From Bacteroidales bacterium (lineage in GTDB: Bacteria; Bacteroidota; Bacteroidia; Bacteroidales; UBA7960): a DNA stretch of 9,602 nucleotides. A model generated the notes under the pieces. That model worked only from the letters and a program-made list of their open reading frames with translations. It had not been told where the DNA came from and ran no database searches. Position numbers and translations under genes: made by a program. The first letter of the stretch is position 1. Each line of letters starts with the position of its first letter. Location: the NCBI GenBank assembly GCA_003560215.1, contig PWIY01000180.1, positions 1 to 9,602 on the forward strand, read 5' to 3'. This document shows, piece after piece, positions 6,652 to 9,602 of the stretch.

Positions 6652-7101
6652 ATGAAAATTTTAATGGTCTGTTTGGGAAATATTTGCCGGTCACCGCTTG
6701 CAGAGGGCATTATGAATGAAAAATTCAAAAAGCATGGGGTTCAGGCCAGCGCAGACTCTGCAGGAACAGCTGCCTATCATGTGGGAGAACCACCGGATGA
6801 AAGATCCAGGGAAGTGGCCGCCAAATATGGGATTGACATTTCAGGGCAACGGGCAAGGCAATTCCAGGTCAGTGATTTTGACAATTTCGACAAAATATAC
6901 GCCATGGACAGCCAGAACCTCAGCAACATCGCTGCCCTGGCGCGGGATGATAAAGATCTTGGCAAAGTAGAGATGATTCTCAATGAGGTTTACCCGGGTG
7001 AAGACCGCGAAGTACCGGATCCTTATTACGGGGGGAAGAACGGTTTTGAAAAAGTATACCAGATGCTGGACGAAGCCTGTGAAAAGATTGTTCGGGGCTG
7101 A
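6652..7101 (+). CDS. low-molecular-weight protein tyrosine phosphatase
   Basis: This 149-residue cytoplasmic phosphatase is of the arsenate-reductase-like low-molecular-weight PTP family. The P-loop lies at the extreme N-terminus (MVCLGNICRSPLAEG) and contains the C-x5-R-S catalytic motif with nucleophilic cysteine and phosphate-binding arginine. The general acid aspartate is in the C-terminal VPDPYYGG motif, followed by FEKVYQMLDEACEKIV, all as expected. Bacterial members often dephosphorylate tyrosine kinases involved in polysaccharide export, but some act on small molecules, and there is no kinase gene here to decide. The ATG at 6652 gives the normal family N-terminus; the TTG at 6646 would add two residues. 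It has its own promoter element inside the intergenic region after dnaA. Downstream comes a 286-base repeat-rich non-coding spacer, with a GC-rich hairpin 10 bases after the stop that might act as a terminator. Confidence 0.95.
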   Translation: MKILMVCLGNICRSPLAEGIMNEKFKKHGVQASADSAGTAAYHVGEPPDERSREVAAKYGIDISGQRARQFQVSDFDNFDKIYAMDSQNLSNIAALARDDKDLGKVEMILNEVYPGEDREVPDPYYGGKNGFEKVYQMLDEACEKIVRG

Positions 7102-7110
7102 AGGCGCTGA

Positions 7111-7151
7111 CGGCGCTGCGCGCCGGTTGTTGGTTAACGGCGCTTCGCGCC
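7111..7151. repeat. two GC-rich hairpins at the start of the repeat spacer
   Basis: CGGCGC-TGC-GCGCCG (7111-7125) and GGCGC-TTC-GCGCC (7139-7151) are near-identical small stem-loops, each followed by a copy of the GGTTGTTGGTT unit. A shortened copy, GCTGCGCGCC, recurs at 7300-7309 before another TTGTTGGTT. The first hairpin sits just after the tyrosine phosphatase stop and could end its transcript, although the following T content is modest. Confidence 0.6.
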
Positions 7152-7323
7152 TTGGTTGTTGGTTCTCATGGGATGAGAGCATTGGCGGTAGCCCGTAAAC
7201 CGTGGCCGAAGCCAAATGGTTGTTGGTTCTCATGGGCCGTGTGATGGGGAAGTTGCCAATGGTTTGGGAAACGGGCCGGGAGGTTGTTGGTTGGTCGGGG
7301 CTGCGCGCCTTCAATTGTTGGTT
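7125..7323. repeat. five-copy interspersed repeat with TTGTTGGTT core
   Basis: GGTTGTTGGTT occurs exactly at 7125, 7154, 7218 and 7282, and a fifth partial copy TTGTTGGTT at 7315. Copies two, three and four are spaced exactly 64 bases apart. Copies two and three share 20 identical bases, TGGTTGTTGGTTCTCATGGG (7153-7172 and 7217-7236); beyond that the 64-base units do not align, so this is not a simple tandem repeat. Further hairpins lie within or just after the array: CTCAT/ATGAG (7165-7177), TTCAA/TTGAA (7310-7326), GACCC/GGGTC (7329-7342) and CCCC/GGGG (7365-7375). All reading frames here lack recognisable protein similarity. The whole spacer (7102-7387) is non-coding on present evidence. 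I do not recognise a named repeat family. Confidence 0.75.
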
Positions 7324-7387
7324 GAATGGACCCTTGTGGGTCACTATTATAGACCATATTTTGCCCCCTGCGGGGTCACATGTCACT

Positions 7388-8344
7388 ATGAAGCCAGGTA
7401 AAAATGATATTCTGCGAGTCAGGGAGGTAATCGGGCCTTACGTGCACCGGACGCCGGTATACACATGTCAGGCCCTTAACAGGATTACCGGTAGTGAGTT
7501 GTTTTTTAAATGTGAAAACTTTCAGAAGGGAGGAGCTTTTAAATTCCGGGGGGCTTCACATGCCGTAATGACTTTATCTCCGGAGGATGCAAAGCGCGGT
7601 GTAGCAACACATTCATCAGGCAATCATGCTCAGGCACTGTCACTTGCAGCAAGGATGCGGGGGATTCAGGCCCATATTGTAATGCCGGAAACAGCCCCCG
7701 GCATCAAAGTGGCTGCGGTTGAATCTTACGGGGGGCAAATCACTTTTTGCCGGCCGACACTGGCAGACAGAGAAGCTACGCTGGAAAGGATCATAAAGGA
7801 AACAGGTGCCGTGGAAGTCCACCCTTACAATGATTACCGCATTATTGCCGGGCAGGCAACAGCAGCGGCCGAACTATTGGAAGAATGCAAAAACATGGAT
7901 TGCCTGATCACTCCTGTGGGAGGCGGTGGATTACTGAGCGGCAGTATTTTAAGCACGATTTATTTCTCAGAGGTAACAAAAGTTTACGGAGCTGAACCCG
8001 AGCAGGCCAATGACGCCTGGCAATCTTTCCGCGAAAAAAAACTGATTCCGGTCCGAAACCCGCAGACCATTGCAGATGGATTACGCACATCTTTGGGTAG
8101 TCGCACTTTTCCCATTATCATGGATGGAGCAGAGGACATCCTCACCACATCTGAAGCACGAATTATCGAAGCCATGCAGCTCATTTGGGAAAGAATGAAG
8201 ATCATTGTTGAACCAAGCGCTGCGGTTCCCCTCGCAGCAATTCTGGATCACCCTGATGTTTTTGCCGGAAAAAAAACTGGTTTGGTTCTTTCAGGGGGCA
8301 ATGTGGATCTGCATCGCCTTCCCTGGTCTGAACAAGTTTCGTAA
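7388..8344 (+). CDS. PLP-dependent serine/threonine dehydratase or serine racemase-like enzyme
   Basis: This 318-residue cytoplasmic enzyme is of PLP fold type II. The cofactor lysine is K52 in GGAFKFRGA. The SSGNHAQ loop is at 76-82, the phosphate-binding glycine loop VGGGG at 177-181, and Ser302 in LSGGNVDLHRLPW faces the PLP nitrogen. E203, A207 and D209 (EPEQAND) match the divalent-cation site of serine racemase and related dehydratases. There is no C-terminal ACT-like regulatory domain, so it is not the biosynthetic, isoleucine-inhibited form. Likely reactions are deamination of threonine or serine to 2-oxo acids, serine racemisation, or threo-3-hydroxyaspartate deamination; sequence alone cannot choose. 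I chose the ATG at 7388, which gives the usual family N-terminus (EVIGPYVHRTPV). The open frame extends back to 7202, but that part is repeat spacer. It lies between a tyrosine phosphatase and an RNA-methyltransferase-like gene with no functional link apparent. Confidence 0.92.
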   Translation: MKPGKNDILRVREVIGPYVHRTPVYTCQALNRITGSELFFKCENFQKGGAFKFRGASHAVMTLSPEDAKRGVATHSSGNHAQALSLAARMRGIQAHIVMPETAPGIKVAAVESYGGQITFCRPTLADREATLERIIKETGAVEVHPYNDYRIIAGQATAAAELLEECKNMDCLITPVGGGGLLSGSILSTIYFSEVTKVYGAEPEQANDAWQSFREKKLIPVRNPQTIADGLRTSLGSRTFPIIMDGAEDILTTSEARIIEAMQLIWERMKIIVEPSAAVPLAAILDHPDVFAGKKTGLVLSGGNVDLHRLPWSEQVS

Positions 8345-8454
8345 TTGTTGAAATACCTTCGTTGTATCTGTAAAGCCGGGAATGGATCATTCTCACATAC
8401 AAAATAAGTCACGGATCCGGACAAGATTCAGGAAGATGTAATATACCCAGGTTC

Positions 8455-9198
8455 ATGAAAAAAGCAACAGCCACTCTTTTTTTAATTCCCTCTTCGCTCG
8501 GAGAAGAGCAACTTTCTACAGTCTGGCCGGAAGGAAACACCTTGGTATTGAACAAACTACGGATTTTTATTGTGGAAAACCTCCGTACTGCCCGGCGTTT
8601 CCTGAAACAAGCCGGGTATAGCCATCCGATCGACGATACCACATTTTTTTTACTGAACAAACATACCTCAGCTGAAGAGTACAGCCGTTTCCTGCAACCG
8701 GCCCTGACGGGAAATTCAATTGGTTTATTATCTGAGGCAGGTTGTCCGTGTATTGCCGATCCGGGCCAGGTCATTGTTCAACGTGCCCACGAACTGGGGG
8801 TTCAGGTCAAACCACTGACCGGGCCAAGCTCCATCATGCTGGCTTTGATGGGCTCAGGGATGAACGGCCAGCATTTTCAATTTCATGGTTACCTGCCCAT
8901 TCACAAAGAAGCCCGCGATAAAAAAATCAAGGAACTGGAATCGGAAAGCCAGCGAACCGGCACCACGCAAATATTCATGGAAGCCCCTTACAGAAACAAT
9001 TCGCTGGCAGAAAGCATACTCAGGTTATGCAAAGCGGGTACCCGCCTGTGTGTGGCAGCTGACCTTACCATGCCGGAAGAATACATTCAAACAAAAACCA
9101 TTGGCAGCTGGCGCAAAGAAAAAATGACCAACCTCCATAAGAGGCCGGCCATTTTCCTCATCCATGCCGGTAAGAACCAGGACCAGTACCAAAAGTAA
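8455..9198 (+). CDS. RsmI-like SAM-dependent methyltransferase (tetrapyrrole methylase fold)
   Basis: This 247-residue cytoplasmic protein is related to RsmI, which 2'-O-methylates C1402 of 16S rRNA, and to the shorter RsmI-like group. Landmarks are ATLFLIPSSLGE at the N-terminus, IGLLSEAGCPCIADPG (SEAG at 93-96) in place of the SDAGTPLISDPG of RsmI, LTGPSSIMLALMGSGMNGQHFQFHGYLP (from 121), and IFMEAPYRNNSLAESIL, equivalent to the RsmI motif with YE(A/S)PHR. It is some 30-40 residues shorter than RsmI, ending after RPAIFLIHAG and lacking the C-terminal extension. Its N-terminus also differs from RsmI, with an insertion-like LVLNKLRIFIVENLRTARRFLK. The substrate may therefore differ from that of RsmI itself. 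The ATG at 8455 is the natural start. The 110-base upstream gap holds a weak promoter-like TACCTTCG (8354-8361) but no -33 partner. It is convergent with lgt. Confidence 0.88.
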   Translation: MKKATATLFLIPSSLGEEQLSTVWPEGNTLVLNKLRIFIVENLRTARRFLKQAGYSHPIDDTTFFLLNKHTSAEEYSRFLQPALTGNSIGLLSEAGCPCIADPGQVIVQRAHELGVQVKPLTGPSSIMLALMGSGMNGQHFQFHGYLPIHKEARDKKIKELESESQRTGTTQIFMEAPYRNNSLAESILRLCKAGTRLCVAADLTMPEEYIQTKTIGSWRKEKMTNLHKRPAIFLIHAGKNQDQYQK

Positions 9199-9206
9199 AC
9201 CGGACT

Positions 9207-9230
9207 AAAAATCTACCGGAATCATTTCGG
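9207..9230. terminator. possible bidirectional terminator between convergent genes
   Basis: CCGGAA (9216-9221) and TTTCGG (9225-9230) form a six-pair stem, one pair G-T on the plus strand, with a TCA loop. Read on the minus strand it is followed after four bases by TTTTT, so it could end lgt transcripts. On the plus strand the T-run at 9239-9244 lies rather far. The stem is short and the call is weak. Confidence 0.3.
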
Positions 9231-9232
9231 GA

Positions 9233-9602
9233 TTAAAGTTTTTTGCGGTAGGCAAAGACCATAAAGCCTATACCTGCAAGTATGGCCGGTATGCTCAGTA
9301 TCTGCCCCATGTTCAGCAGCATCTCTTCCTCAAACGGAGATTGGGGTTCTTTTATAAACTCCACAAGAAACCTGGCAGTGAACATAAATAAGGCAAAGAA
9401 ACCGGTGAAAAACCCCACTGGTACTTTTGTGCGCTTTCTGATGTATATCCATCCCAGGGAAATAAACAAGACCAGATAGGCCAGACCCTCATAAATCTGG
9501 GTCGGATGCTTGGGCACCTCTTCTCCCCTGGCTTCAAAAATAAACCCCCATGGCAGGCTGGTTTCCACACCATAAATCTCGGAATTCATTAAATTTCCCA
9601 TC
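9233..9602 (-). CDS. lgt: prolipoprotein diacylglyceryl transferase Lgt, C-terminal part (5' truncated by window edge)
   Basis: About 122 C-terminal residues of Lgt are visible; the N-terminal half is beyond position 9602. Lgt is an inner-membrane enzyme that transfers diacylglyceryl from phosphatidylglycerol to the lipobox cysteine of prelipoproteins, the step that would modify proteins such as the nucleotidase lipoprotein in this window. Family motifs are clear: GNLMNSEIYG, from the signature loop GN-x-x-N-x-E-x-x-G, then LPWGFIFE, PKHPTQIYEGLAYLVLF, RFLVEFIKEPQ, and NMGQILSIPAILAGI. Two or three transmembrane helices are visible: LAYLVLFISLGWIYI, FFTGFFALFMFTARFLV and ILSIPAILAGIGFMVFAY. 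The helix end reads EFIKEPQ where the E. coli enzyme has an arginine; as far as I recall, lysine is common there in Bacteroidetes. The apparent start at MGN is only the edge of the window. Stop is TAA at 9235-9233, and the gene converges on the methyltransferase gene. Confidence 0.93.
   Translation of the reverse strand, partial: MGNLMNSEIYGVETSLPWGFIFEARGEEVPKHPTQIYEGLAYLVLFISLGWIYIRKRTKVPVGFFTGFFALFMFTARFLVEFIKEPQSPFEEEMLLNMGQILSIPAILAGIGFMVFAYRKKL

Noticed and set aside
7125..7323. CRISPR array
   Set aside because: Repeats are only 9-20 bases, unevenly conserved and irregularly spaced overall, with no cas genes nearby.
6841..7386. Minus-strand open frame of 181 codons across the tyrosine phosphatase and repeat spacer
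   Set aside because: It is antisense to a clear gene, and its proline- and asparagine-rich product comes from the repeats. No family similarity was recognised.
7202..7387. In-frame upstream extension of the dehydratase from a GTG start at 7202
   Set aside because: The extra 62 residues are encoded by the repeat spacer, show no family similarity, and the ATG at 7388 gives the normal N-terminus and length.
8380..8392. Palindrome-like GAATG-GAT-CATTC between dehydratase and methyltransferase
   Set aside because: Only five-base arms, no T-run after it and no placement at a promoter element; it is within chance expectation.

Overview
The window looks like a housekeeping stretch of a Bacteroidetes chromosome, probably of the order Bacteroidales or a close relative. 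Three things point there. Two gene starts have the Bacteroidetes-type -7 promoter element TAnnTTTG just upstream, and there are almost no purine-rich ribosome binding sites. The 5'-nucleotidase is split into two separately exported polypeptides. DnaA, a low-molecular-weight tyrosine phosphatase and a short RsmI-like methyltransferase lie close together. No phage, insertion sequence, CRISPR array, tRNA or rRNA was seen.

Region 1 (about 1-1443) holds the C-terminal end of a protein that resembles PAS-containing, hydrogenase-like iron-sulfur sensors, then a SpoIIE/PP2C-type phosphatase with a second, uncharacterised C-terminal domain. The pair probably forms a redox- or H2-linked signalling unit whose sensor lies mostly outside the window. 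Region 2 (about 1461-3166) has ribD (riboflavin synthesis) behind its own TATCTTTG promoter element, followed 12 bases later by yigZ.

Region 3 (3167-4975) has an AT-rich leader with a promoter-like element and an AT-only dyad, then a two-gene nucleotidase unit. A lipoprotein carries the substrate-binding C-terminal domain. A Tat-exported metallophosphatase carries the catalytic N-terminal domain. Region 4 (4976-7101) contains dnaA, with two near-consensus DnaA boxes in its leader, and a tyrosine phosphatase gene. A terminator hairpin and a promoter element overlap between them.

Region 5 (7102-7387) is a non-coding, repeat-rich spacer with five copies of a TTGTTGGTT core and several small hairpins. 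Region 6 (7388-9602) has a serine/threonine dehydratase or racemase, the RsmI-like methyltransferase, and, convergent on the minus strand, the C-terminal part of lgt, which runs off the window edge.

The least explained parts are the hydrogenase-sensor/SpoIIE unit with its unassigned domain, the two-route split nucleotidase, and the repeat spacer.
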